This document shows, piece after piece, positions 1 to 6,403 of a DNA stretch of 7,415 bases. Each line of letters starts with the position of its first letter. Position 1 is the first letter of the stretch. The notes beneath the pieces are model-generated. The model was not told the origin of the DNA, ran no database searches, and saw only the letters and a list, made by a program, of their open reading frames with translations. Both the position numbers and the translations under genes were made by a program. This stretch comes from DASYHS01 sp035998295 (GTDB taxonomy: Bacteria > Pseudomonadota > Alphaproteobacteria > Azospirillales > Azospirillaceae), in NCBI RefSeq assembly GCF_035998295.1, contig NZ_DASYHS010000087.1:1-7415 (forward strand), in the 5' to 3' direction.

Positions 1-113
1 GTGGTCATGGCGGGGGGCCCAACACCCGATCCCATCCCGAACTCGGCCGTGAAATCCCCCAGCGCCGATGGTACTGCGTCTCAAGACGTGGGAGAGTAGG
101 TCGCCGCCAGGCC
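1..113 (+). rRNA. rrf: 5S ribosomal RNA, 5' end cut by the window edge
   Basis: This is the 5S rRNA of the large ribosomal subunit. The conserved core CCCGATCCCATCCCGAACTC is present, followed by the GGTACTGCGTC...GACGTGGGAGAGTAGGTC region typical of alphaproteobacterial 5S. The internal helix GCGGGGG / CCCCCAGCGC can be folded. The closing helix should pair a 5' GGCCTGG with the visible CCAGGCC at about 107-113, so roughly six bases of the 5' end lie before the window. The exact 3' end is uncertain by a few bases. It is the last rRNA of an operon whose 16S and 23S genes should lie to the left. Confidence 0.96.
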
Positions 114-188
114 TGCTGGCCGCAGCTCGTCACAGCTTCAAGACACGTCCACGAACCCTCTCCCGGTGCCTCGCACCCGATCCCTTGA

Positions 189-265
<77 letters not shown>

Positions 266-271
266 GATCAG

Positions 272-310
272 ACGCCGCCAACCCAGCAGGGTGGCGGCGT
301 TTTTCGTTTT
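272..310 (+). terminator. Rho-independent terminator of the rRNA operon
   Basis: ACGCCGCCA (272-280) pairs perfectly with TGGCGGCGT (292-300). CCC/GGG extends the stem inward past a bulged A281, around an AGCA loop (285-288). The stem is followed at once by a T-rich tail, TTTTCGTTTT (301-310). It starts six bases after the tRNA, so it ends the rrn-tRNA transcript. The other strand lacks a T-run after the hairpin, so it is not an obvious terminator for the convergent gene that stops at 345. Confidence 0.93.
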
Positions 311-344
311 AGGGGCTCGTAGGGTCGAAAACGCGCCTGGGAAA

Positions 345-2393
345 TCAAACGGCGGAACCCGGGGTGCCGATCAGGTTGATCTGGCCGCTCATCAGGATCT
401 GTTCGAGAGGGGCGGGGTGGCCGAGCAGATACCCCTGTGCTTCGTCGCATCCTTCCGTCGTGAGGAGGGAGAGCTGGCCCTGCGTCTCGATGCCTTCGGC
501 CAGGACGGGGATGTTCAGGCTCTTGCCGAGCGCCAGCACCGCGCGGATGATCGCCTTCGCCTGCGGGCTGTGTTCCACCTCGTTCATGAACGAGCGGTCG
601 AGCTTGATCTTGTCGAAGGGGAACGAGCGCAGCGTGTCGAGTGAGGAATAGCCGGTCCCGAAGTCATCGAGGGCGATGGTGACGCCCAGCGCCTTGATCC
701 GCTGCAAGGTGTGCAGCGAGCGTGCCTTGTCGGCGATGATCGTGGACTCCGTCAGTTCCAGCTCCAACCGGTCCGGCGGCAATCCCGTCTCGCTCAGCAC
801 CTCCGAGATCAGCTTGGGCAGATCGGCATGGACGAACTGCACCGGGGAGAGGTTTACCGCAACCTTGTGCGGAGGCTCCCAGGATGCGGCCTTGGCGCAC
901 GCCGTTCTCAATACCCATTCGCCGATCTGCAGGATCAGGCCGTTCTCCTCGGCCAGCGGGATGAACTCCGAGGGCGAGATGAAGCCGAGCCGGGGGTGCT
1001 TCCAGCGCAGCAGGGCTTCATACCCGCGGACATGGCCGGTCGAGATGGACTTCTGAACCTGGTAGTGGACGTCCAGGAGCCCGTTCTCCAGCGCGTCGCG
1101 CAATTCGCTCGCGAGCTGCCTGCGGGCCCTGACCGTTTCGTCCATCGCCCGGTCGTAGAAGCAGATCGTCTTGATCAGGTTCGCCTTGGCCCGGTGCATG
1201 GCGAGATCGGCATTGTTGATCAGCATTCTCGCGTCGCCGGCATCGTCGGGATAGATGGCGACGCCGATGCTGGCTTCCGGCACGAGCTCGTAGCCGCCCA
1301 GCCCGATGGGCATGGACAGCGCCGCTTCGAGCCGGGACAGGAAATCGACGAGGTCGGCCTGGCCGTGCATGCGGTGGACGGCGGCAAACTCGTCGCCGCC
1401 GAGCCTCGCGGCGAACTCGCCCTCGCGCAGAAGGCCGGCCATGCGCCGAGCCAGGACCTTCAGCACCTCGTCCCCGGCGCCGTGGCCGTGCAGATCGTTG
1501 ACCTCCTTGAAGCGGTCGAGGTCGATGCTGATCAGCGCGACCTTGCCTCCCGTCTCGCCGGCAAGATCGATCTCGCGGTCGAGCCGGCCGGTGAAGCTCG
1601 CCCTGTTGGGCAGGCCGGTCAGGCTGTCGCTCATGGCCATGTGATGCAGGCGCCTGAAGGATTCCATGCGCACGCTGTCGTCGATGACGTAGCTGGAAAG
1701 CCCGGCGCCGACGATGATCAACGCCACGCAGGCGACGGCGAAGGCCAGCGTCTGCAAGGCGGCGGGGTTGGAGAAGGAACCTTCGATCAGCATCGGTGAA
1801 ACCCGGAACGCCGTCATTCCGGTGAAATGCAGGCTGACGATGGCCAGGACCAGCACGGCGGTCGCGATGTACTTGTCGCCCCAAAAGGCGCGGCGCATGC
1901 CGAAATGCAGCGCCAGGGCGGAGAGCACGACGGAGAGGACGATGGACGCCGCCAGATAGGGCATGTCCCAGGCGACGATCCCCTGCACGCGATAGGCCAG
2001 CATGCCGGTGTAGTGCATGGCGACGATCGCCAGGCCGACGATACCGCCTCCGACGGCCGGGGCCAGCCGCGACAGACCGCTGGCCGCGACGACGAAGCCG
2101 AGGGCGCTCCCCGCCATGGCAATGAGCAGGGACACGATCGTCATGACGGGGTCGAAGCCGATCGGAACGCCGGGATCGTAGGCGAGCATGGCGATGAAGT
2201 GGGTGCACCAGATCGATGATCCGGCCGCTACGGCGGTCAGGAAATACCAACCGGCTCTCTGTAATCCCGTCGTGCTGCTCGCCCGGTGAAACAGACGGAT
2301 GATGACCCACGAGCCGGCGACGCAAACGAGTGCCGCAACGATCACCAGCCAGATGTCGTGTTTGTCTGTTATACAGCCAAGTACTGTCATCAT
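345..2393 (-). CDS. MHYT sensor diguanylate cyclase/phosphodiesterase (MHYT-GGDEF-EAL)
   Basis: An inner-membrane c-di-GMP turnover enzyme of 682 residues. Seven hydrophobic segments (about 11-38, 43-72, 81-107, 111-136, 143-166, 173-196, 210-237) form an MHYT sensor. Its three repeats read THFIAML (64-70), MHYTGML (126-132) and LHFTGM (188-193); the family is proposed to bind copper and sense O2, CO or NO. The GGDEF domain (about 250-415) has SLTGLPNR and an intact RLGGDEF (330-336). The I-site position reads R323-E-G-E326, not RxxD. The EAL domain (about 430-670) keeps E459-A-L, N514, E546, D576-D577, K597, E633 and Q653, the expected metal and catalytic residues. The chosen start has GAGAG at 2404-2408, ten bases upstream; the next codon is also ATG. 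It appears to be a single-gene unit with lower GC than the operon upstream. Both activities look possible; which dominates cannot be read from sequence. Confidence 0.95.
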   Translation of the reverse strand: MMTVLGCITDKHDIWLVIVAALVCVAGSWVIIRLFHRASSTTGLQRAGWYFLTAVAAGSSIWCTHFIAMLAYDPGVPIGFDPVMTIVSLLIAMAGSALGFVVAASGLSRLAPAVGGGIVGLAIVAMHYTGMLAYRVQGIVAWDMPYLAASIVLSVVLSALALHFGMRRAFWGDKYIATAVLVLAIVSLHFTGMTAFRVSPMLIEGSFSNPAALQTLAFAVACVALIIVGAGLSSYVIDDSVRMESFRRLHHMAMSDSLTGLPNRASFTGRLDREIDLAGETGGKVALISIDLDRFKEVNDLHGHGAGDEVLKVLARRMAGLLREGEFAARLGGDEFAAVHRMHGQADLVDFLSRLEAALSMPIGLGGYELVPEASIGVAIYPDDAGDARMLINNADLAMHRAKANLIKTICFYDRAMDETVRARRQLASELRDALENGLLDVHYQVQKSISTGHVRGYEALLRWKHPRLGFISPSEFIPLAEENGLILQIGEWVLRTACAKAASWEPPHKVAVNLSPVQFVHADLPKLISEVLSETGLPPDRLELELTESTIIADKARSLHTLQRIKALGVTIALDDFGTGYSSLDTLRSFPFDKIKLDRSFMNEVEHSPQAKAIIRAVLALGKSLNIPVLAEGIETQGQLSLLTTEGCDEAQGYLLGHPAPLEQILMSGQINLIGTPGSAV

Positions 2394-2418
2394 CGTCGGA
2401 TAGCTCTCGAGAACTTCG

Positions 2419-2437
2419 CGCCAATATACGATTGGCG
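2419..2437. promoter_or_regulatory. Inverted repeat upstream of the MHYT-GGDEF-EAL gene, possible operator
   Basis: CGCCAAT (2419-2425) and ATTGGCG (2431-2437) are a perfect 7-bp inverted repeat around the 5-base centre ATACG. It lies 26 bases before the start codon of the c-di-GMP gene, in an AT-rich gap of an otherwise GC-rich window. This placement suits a repressor site or a 5'-leader hairpin. The binding factor is not recognised. Confidence 0.45.
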
Positions 2438-2451
2438 TTTCTAACCGCAGA

Positions 2452-2481
2452 TTTATACTAAGGTTGCTAAAAACCGATTAA
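2452..2481 (-). promoter_or_regulatory. Candidate promoter of the MHYT-GGDEF-EAL gene
   Basis: On the - strand a good -10 match, TATAAA (2452-2457), is preceded at 18 bases by a weak -35 candidate, TTAATC (2476-2481). Transcription would start near 2445, giving a leader of about 50 bases that contains the inverted repeat at 2419-2437. The -35 match is poor, so this rests mainly on the -10 box and the local AT-richness. Confidence 0.3.
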
Positions 2482-2488
2482 CCAACAC

Positions 2489-2514
2489 CGGCTGCAATCT
2501 TCGGATTGCGGTCG
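2489..2514 (-). terminator. Hairpin after the catabolic operon, possible terminator
   Basis: GCAATC (2494-2499) and GATTGC (2504-2509) pair perfectly, and the stem can extend to about 11 pairs with two wobbles on the + strand reading. It lies about 55 bases after the stop of the last operon gene. On the - strand the T-run (TTTTT, about 2469-2473) comes roughly 15 bases later instead of at once, so it is at best a weak intrinsic terminator. On the + strand the loop would be C(TTCG)G, the hyperstable tetraloop. Confidence 0.35.
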
Positions 2515-2568
2515 CGAATGGGCACGCGTCCCCCCGGGCGCGCGCGTGCTTCGTCTCGATCCCGCCGC

Positions 2569-3549
2569 CTACGCGATCGACACGGCGACGCCGAGACCCC
2601 GCGCCTTCGCCTCGGCCAGGCAGTGGGCAGCGCAGGCCAAGTCCTGCGCGGCGATGCCGAGCGAGCGGTAGAGCGTGACCTGTTCCCCGCTTTCCCGGCC
2701 GGGCCTGGACCCGGACAGCACCTCGCCGATCTCGGCGCGCACGTGTTCGCGCGTGATGCGGCCGCTCCCGATCGCCCCGATCACCTCGCCCGCCTGGGCG
2801 AAGGTGGAGGGGCGGTAGTCGACGAAGAGCGCCGCGCGGGCGACGAGCTCCTCGTCGATCTCGCGCTTCGACGGGATGGAGGCGCCGACGACGTTGAGAT
2901 GCGTTCCCGGCGCGATCCAGTCGCCGAACAGGACCGGCTCGGCCGCGGCGGTCACCGTGCACACGATGTCCGCTCCGGCCACCGCGTCCCGCACGTCGGT
3001 TCCCGCCGTGACCGTCGGGCCGGGATGGCGCCGGCGGGCGCGGTCGGCGAAGGCTTCGGCCTTCTCCATCCGCCTGCCCGCGACCCGCACTTCGCGGATC
3101 GGCCGCACGGCCAGCATGGCGTCCAGGTGATGCTCGGCCTGCTCGCCCGTGCCGACGATCGCGAGCACGCCGGCATCGGCCCGGGCGAGCGCGCGCGTCG
3201 CGACCGCGCTCGCCGCCGCGGTGCGTATGGCCGTCAGCAGGTCCGCGTTCATGATGGCCGTCGCGGCGCCGTGCTCCGCCTCGAAGAGCACGACCGCGCC
3301 CTGGTGCGAGGAACGGCCGGCTGCGGGGTTGCCGGGGAACAGGCTGACGAGCTTGATGCCGTAGCAGGCGGGTTCGCTCATCGCGCCGGGCATGATGCCC
3401 ATCCGGTTCGGGCCGCCGACCTCCATGATCGAGCGCAGGGGCAAGGTGGCCTTGCCCGCCGAGACGGCGACCATGGCCCTCTCCACCACCTCGATCGCTG
3501 TCGCCATCGGCAGCAGCGCCGTCACGTCGGCGTTCGACAGCACGATCAT
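2569..3549 (-). CDS. Ornithine cyclodeaminase/mu-crystallin family NAD(P)-dependent enzyme, probably an imine reductase or amino-acid dehydrogenase
   Basis: A cytoplasmic enzyme of 326 residues, full length for the family. Visible signatures are YGIKLVSLFPGN (63-74, with the conserved substrate-binding Lys66), TAIRTAAAS (107-115, with conserved Arg109), the Rossmann dinucleotide loop GTGEQA (133-138), and the C-terminal TLYRSLGIAAQDLA (292-305). In true ornithine cyclodeaminases the motif GGDxPGKTE carries the catalytic Asp; here the aligned stretch is GASIPSKRE (222-230), with Ser224 at that place. Family members lacking this Asp include ketimine reductases, alanine and arginine dehydrogenases, and mu-crystallin. 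Ornithine cyclisation is therefore unlikely; reduction of a cyclic imine, or oxidation of an amino acid, is more likely. Its ATG overlaps the stop of the hydrolase gene upstream (ATGA). It is the last gene of the operon. Confidence 0.92.
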   Translation of the reverse strand: MIVLSNADVTALLPMATAIEVVERAMVAVSAGKATLPLRSIMEVGGPNRMGIMPGAMSEPACYGIKLVSLFPGNPAAGRSSHQGAVVLFEAEHGAATAIMNADLLTAIRTAAASAVATRALARADAGVLAIVGTGEQAEHHLDAMLAVRPIREVRVAGRRMEKAEAFADRARRRHPGPTVTAGTDVRDAVAGADIVCTVTAAAEPVLFGDWIAPGTHLNVVGASIPSKREIDEELVARAALFVDYRPSTFAQAGEVIGAIGSGRITREHVRAEIGEVLSGSRPGRESGEQVTLYRSLGIAAQDLACAAHCLAEAKARGLGVAVSIA

Positions 3550-4400
3550 CGGGCACGCACCTCGCCGTCGCCCCAGCGTTCTCCCCGGCCTTCCAGGCCG
3601 AGCTGCTCCTCGAGCAGGGCGGTGTAGAGGGCGGGCCTCGCCACGTAGGGGAAATGTCCGCCGCTCTCGAAGCGATAGGCGACGGCGGGACGGAGCCGGG
3701 CGCGCACGGCGTCGCGCATCGCCGGTGGGATCAGCGGGTCGTCCGCCGCCTCCACGGTCGCGATCCGCTCGCGCGGGAGGTCGAGGGCCGGCAGCTCCGG
3801 CGCCCGCTTGAGCGCGTTGAGCCGGGTCCGCAGTTCGGGCTCGGGAATGCGCCCGTCGACCTCAGCGAGCAGCAGTTCGACCAAGTCGGCCTGCTCGGGA
3901 TGGGACGCCGCCCAGGCATTCAGGCCTTTGGCGAAGCCCGCGCGCAGCTCCCCGATCGGGCCGTGGTCGAGGTCGGAGCTGTAGGGCGGGCGCGTCGCGA
4001 TCTCGCCCGCGGAGGCGAGCGTGTTGGCCGCGATCAGCCGCTCCACGATGCCGGGACGCCCGGCCGCGAAATACTGGGCGAGGTAGCCGCCGAGCGAGGA
4101 GCCGAGCACGGCCGCACGCGCGATGCCCAGTTCGCCGCACAGCGCCGCCAGGTCGTCCGACCATTCGGCGACGCCGCCGTCCCGGGGATAGCTGACGGCG
4201 ACGATGCGCGCGCGGTCCCGCAGCGCCTCGATCTGCTGCCAGAAGATGTCGGCGCGGCCGAGCGTGCCGGGAAGCAGCAGCAGGACGGGGCCGCGGTCGC
4301 CGGCCTCCACCACGCCCCAGTCGCGGCCGCCGATCGTCCGGCGCCGTTCCGGATGCGCGGCGGCGAAGCGGTCCCGGTCGGCGATCAGGGCGTTCGTCAT
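3546..4400 (-). CDS. Alpha/beta-fold serine hydrolase
   Basis: A 284-residue cytoplasmic alpha/beta hydrolase with no signal peptide. The first core strand and oxyanion-hole turn read VLLLLPGTLGRADIFW (39-54). The nucleophile elbow is VLGSSLGGYLAQ (98-109), with Ser102 as nucleophile. The acid is probably Asp221 (EAADDPLIPP) and the base His249 (SGGHFPYV), giving a complete catalytic triad. The substrate (ester, amide or C-C bond) cannot be told from sequence; the family is broad. The frame stays open far upstream, but that part lies inside the M81 gene in another frame. The ATG at 4398-4400 forms an ATGA overlap with the M81 stop, and the protein begins normally there. A second ATGA overlap joins it to the next gene, so it is translated as part of the operon. 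The C-terminal tail after about residue 265 is charged and probably disordered. Confidence 0.92.
   Translation of the reverse strand: MTNALIADRDRFAAAHPERRRTIGGRDWGVVEAGDRGPVLLLLPGTLGRADIFWQQIEALRDRARIVAVSYPRDGGVAEWSDDLAALCGELGIARAAVLGSSLGGYLAQYFAAGRPGIVERLIAANTLASAGEIATRPPYSSDLDHGPIGELRAGFAKGLNAWAASHPEQADLVELLLAEVDGRIPEPELRTRLNALKRAPELPALDLPRERIATVEAADDPLIPPAMRDAVRARLRPAVAYRFESGGHFPYVARPALYTALLEEQLGLEGRGERWGDGEVRAR
3558..3563 (-). promoter_or_regulatory. Ribosome binding site GAGGTG of the imine-reductase-like gene
   Basis: GAGGTG on the - strand ends 8 bases before the ATG at 3549. It lies inside the last codons of the upstream hydrolase gene, so this gene can be initiated independently as well as by coupling through the ATGA overlap. 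It supports the chosen start. Confidence 0.6.
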
Positions 4401-5851
4401 GGGAAGGGGTTCTCCATCTTCGGCCAGTAGTCCGGCGCGCGCCGGGTATAGGGGATGTTGGCGTAGTCGGGCGTGATCGCGCCAGGCGTCGCAACGTGGA
4501 TCACCTCCGACGCGATCGGCGCGAAGCCGGCATGGAAATGCTGGGAGGACTTCACGCACACGATCCGCTTCGACGACAGGTCGATGCCGAGGCCGGTGAA
4601 GGCCTCGGGATGGAAGGTCTGCGTCCGCTTGTCGTTGATCACGATGTCGATCCCGTCCGCCTCGACCCAGGCCGTCCCGCCCAGGGGGGCGGCCAGCGAG
4701 CCGAAGCGCTGGGTGAGGCCGTCGGCGAGCTTCCTCACGGTCACCGCGATGTCGAGCGGGCGGCCGGACATCGGCCCGCATTTGCCGCCCAGGCGCAGGT
4801 TCAGCCGCGCCCCTTCGCCGGCCTCCCGGCAGATCCGCAGCGCGATCGGGTCCCAGTAGACGCCGGTCGCGACCCCGGTGATGCCGCGCTCGAGGATCGC
4901 CTCCAGCAGGAAGGTCGCGTCGCTCGGCGCGCCGCCGCCGGCGTTGTCGGAGACGTCGGCCAGGACCACCGGCCCGCCCGTCGCGGCCAGCGCCCGGTCG
5001 AGGGCGCCGGAGATGTCGGGGTAGGGCCGCATGATCGCGTGGCGCAGGGAGAACAGCTTCTCGCCCAGCTCGCGCGCCAGCCGTTCGGCGAGCGCCGGGT
5101 CGCCGTCGGTGATGGCGAGCGCGCGGGCGCCGACGCGCGGATGGTCGCCCCAGGGAAAGCCGTGGGCCAGCGACAGCGACAGGACGCCGGGCTCGCCTTC
5201 GCGCGCCGACATCTCGTCGACCAGGCCGCGCATCGGCGCATAGGGCGTGTGCATGGCGCAGATCATGCGGCAGTCCCAGTCGCGCATCACCGGCCTGGTC
5301 CGGCCCTCCGCCGCGTCGGCCGCGAGCCGGAAGAGGTCCTGCGCGCGTTCCGGGATGTCGACATGCGGGTATTCCTTGTACGCGACCAGCAGCGTGGCAC
5401 CGTCGAGCATCGCCTGCGTCAGGTGGCAATGCGGGTCCAGCAGGCCGCCGATCACCGCCCGCGGGCCGGCGATGCGCCGGCAATGGGCGATCAGGTCCCC
5501 CTCGCAGTCCTCGTAGCCGTCGGCGATCATCGCGCCGTGCAGCGACAGGAGCACGACGTCGACCGGCATGGCGGCGGCGAGGTCGCGCAGGATCTCGTCC
5601 CGGAACGCCTCGTAGACCGCGCGCACGGTCGGGCCGGCGGGCTGCGCGTGCGCGGTCAGGCTCTCGTGGATCGTCCAGCCGCGCGTCTCGGCCGCCTCGC
5701 GCCAGATGTGCAGCGGGGCCGACCAGTACTCGACCGGCCCGCGCGTGGCGTCGCCATGCGCCACCACGCCCTCCTCGAAGCCGAGGCGGCCGGTCGGCAG
5801 CGGGGAGAAGGAGTTGGTTTCCGTGCTGAGGCTCGCGAGAAAGACCTTCAT
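4397..5851 (-). CDS. M81 family metallohydrolase (MlrC/microcystinase C-like)
   Basis: A 484-residue protein of the M81/MlrC family, at the family's usual length, with the N-terminal M81 domain and the C-terminal MlrC domain both present. Landmarks are TETNSFSP (10-17), SLHGAM (103-108), DPHCHLT (139-145), YKEYPHVD (158-165), ADVSDNAGGGAPSD (298-311) and KSSQHFHAGF (434-443). The His/Asp clusters at 139-143, 163-165 and 438-440 are the likely metal site. The founding member, from a sphingomonad, finishes microcystin breakdown by cutting linear peptide products and is zinc-dependent. Most relatives occur in bacteria with no microcystin pathway, and none of mlrA, mlrB or mlrD is in this window. 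I infer an amide or peptide-type hydrolase acting on the imported substrate. There is no signal peptide, so it is cytoplasmic. The ATG overlaps the dctQ stop (ATGA), and its own stop overlaps the next start in the same way. Confidence 0.94.
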   Translation of the reverse strand: MKVFLASLSTETNSFSPLPTGRLGFEEGVVAHGDATRGPVEYWSAPLHIWREAAETRGWTIHESLTAHAQPAGPTVRAVYEAFRDEILRDLAAAMPVDVVLLSLHGAMIADGYEDCEGDLIAHCRRIAGPRAVIGGLLDPHCHLTQAMLDGATLLVAYKEYPHVDIPERAQDLFRLAADAAEGRTRPVMRDWDCRMICAMHTPYAPMRGLVDEMSAREGEPGVLSLSLAHGFPWGDHPRVGARALAITDGDPALAERLARELGEKLFSLRHAIMRPYPDISGALDRALAATGGPVVLADVSDNAGGGAPSDATFLLEAILERGITGVATGVYWDPIALRICREAGEGARLNLRLGGKCGPMSGRPLDIAVTVRKLADGLTQRFGSLAAPLGGTAWVEADGIDIVINDKRTQTFHPEAFTGLGIDLSSKRIVCVKSSQHFHAGFAPIASEVIHVATPGAITPDYANIPYTRRAPDYWPKMENPFP

Positions 5852-6399
5852 GAAAGGATTTCGTCCTGTTTCGCCGTTGCGACCTCGTCCGCGCCGGCCA
5901 GGCGCATGGCGACCTGCGCCACGAGGTGGATCATGATGAGCGTGAAGGCGACCGGCACGGCGGCCGTGAACCAGGCCATGGAGATCCCGATCATCTCCCC
6001 CTTGCGCTCCATGCTGCGGGCGAGGAAGCCGCGCGCCAGGCTGAAATTCGGTCCGAAGAGCGAGTAGTATAGGATCGGGAGGGCGAAGACCGCGACGCCG
6101 GCCGACCGGACCAGGGCCAGCGCCTTCCCGGCGCCGCCCAGAACCGACTGCATGCCCGGGAACAGGTTCGGGTCCGAGCGCTCATGGAAGGCGACCGACG
6201 CGCCGAGCATGCCGGCCCACACCATCGCGCGCCGGGCCAGCTCCTCGGTCCAGACCGGCGGCGCGTCGAAGACGTAGCGGGCGACCACCTGGTAGGCGGC
6301 GGCCAGCACCATCACCAGCACCGCCGCCACCGCGCCCCAGAGCGCGGCCCGGTTGAGGACCGACGAGAGCCGGGCCAGGAGGATCGCCAGCCTGCGCAC
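5848..6399 (-). CDS. dctQ: TRAP transporter small membrane subunit (DctQ family)
   Basis: A 183-residue integral membrane protein, the small subunit that pairs with the large DctM permease in sodium-driven TRAP importers. Four hydrophobic segments are seen (about 18-40, 55-72, 95-115, 138-165), as expected. The family signature is clear: VVARYVFDAPPVWTEELAR (38-56), then WAGMLGASVAFHER (61-74). The start is GTG (6397-6399), four bases after the dctP stop; no ATG occurs until residue 30, inside the first membrane helix. No strong ribosome binding site precedes it, so reinitiation after dctP is likely. The usual gene order P-Q-M is broken: the next gene is the M81 hydrolase, not dctM. Confidence 0.92.
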   Translation of the reverse strand: MRRLAILLARLSSVLNRAALWGAVAAVLVMVLAAAYQVVARYVFDAPPVWTEELARRAMVWAGMLGASVAFHERSDPNLFPGMQSVLGGAGKALALVRSAGVAVFALPILYYSLFGPNFSLARGFLARSMERKGEMIGISMAWFTAAVPVAFTLIMIHLVAQVAMRLAGADEVATAKQDEILS

Positions 6400-6403
6400 C
6401 GGG

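Noticed and set aside
272..300. Bidirectional terminator shared by the rRNA operon and the convergent c-di-GMP gene
   Set aside because: On the - strand the hairpin is followed by TGATCTGG-type sequence, not a T-run.
305..333. Inverted repeat CGTTTT / AAAACG as a terminator for the c-di-GMP gene
   Set aside because: Only 6 bp with a 17-base loop and no T-run after it on the - strand; it may be chance.
711..1799. A 362-codon open frame on the + strand opposite the GGDEF-EAL gene
   Set aside because: It is the complement of a gene with clear catalytic motifs; its translation shows no family signature.
2506..3627. A 373-codon open frame on the + strand opposite the imine-reductase-like gene
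   Set aside because: Same reason: Arg-, Gly- and Asp-rich antisense shadow of a recognised enzyme.
4401..5483. Upstream open extension of the serine hydrolase frame, giving a possible 645-residue protein
   Set aside because: The extension lies inside the M81 gene in another frame and is Arg/Ala/Pro-rich without motifs. The ATG at 4400 forms a standard ATGA overlap and begins a complete alpha/beta hydrolase.
4397..5851. Microcystin degradation gene cluster
   Set aside because: Only the MlrC-like gene is present; mlrA, mlrB and mlrD are not seen, and MlrC relatives are widespread without that pathway.
4496..6067. A 523-codon open frame on the + strand opposite the M81 and dctQ genes
   Set aside because: It lies opposite well-recognised genes, has low-complexity Arg/Gly/Asp/His-rich content and no recognisable motif. 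Long antisense frames are expected in DNA this GC-rich.
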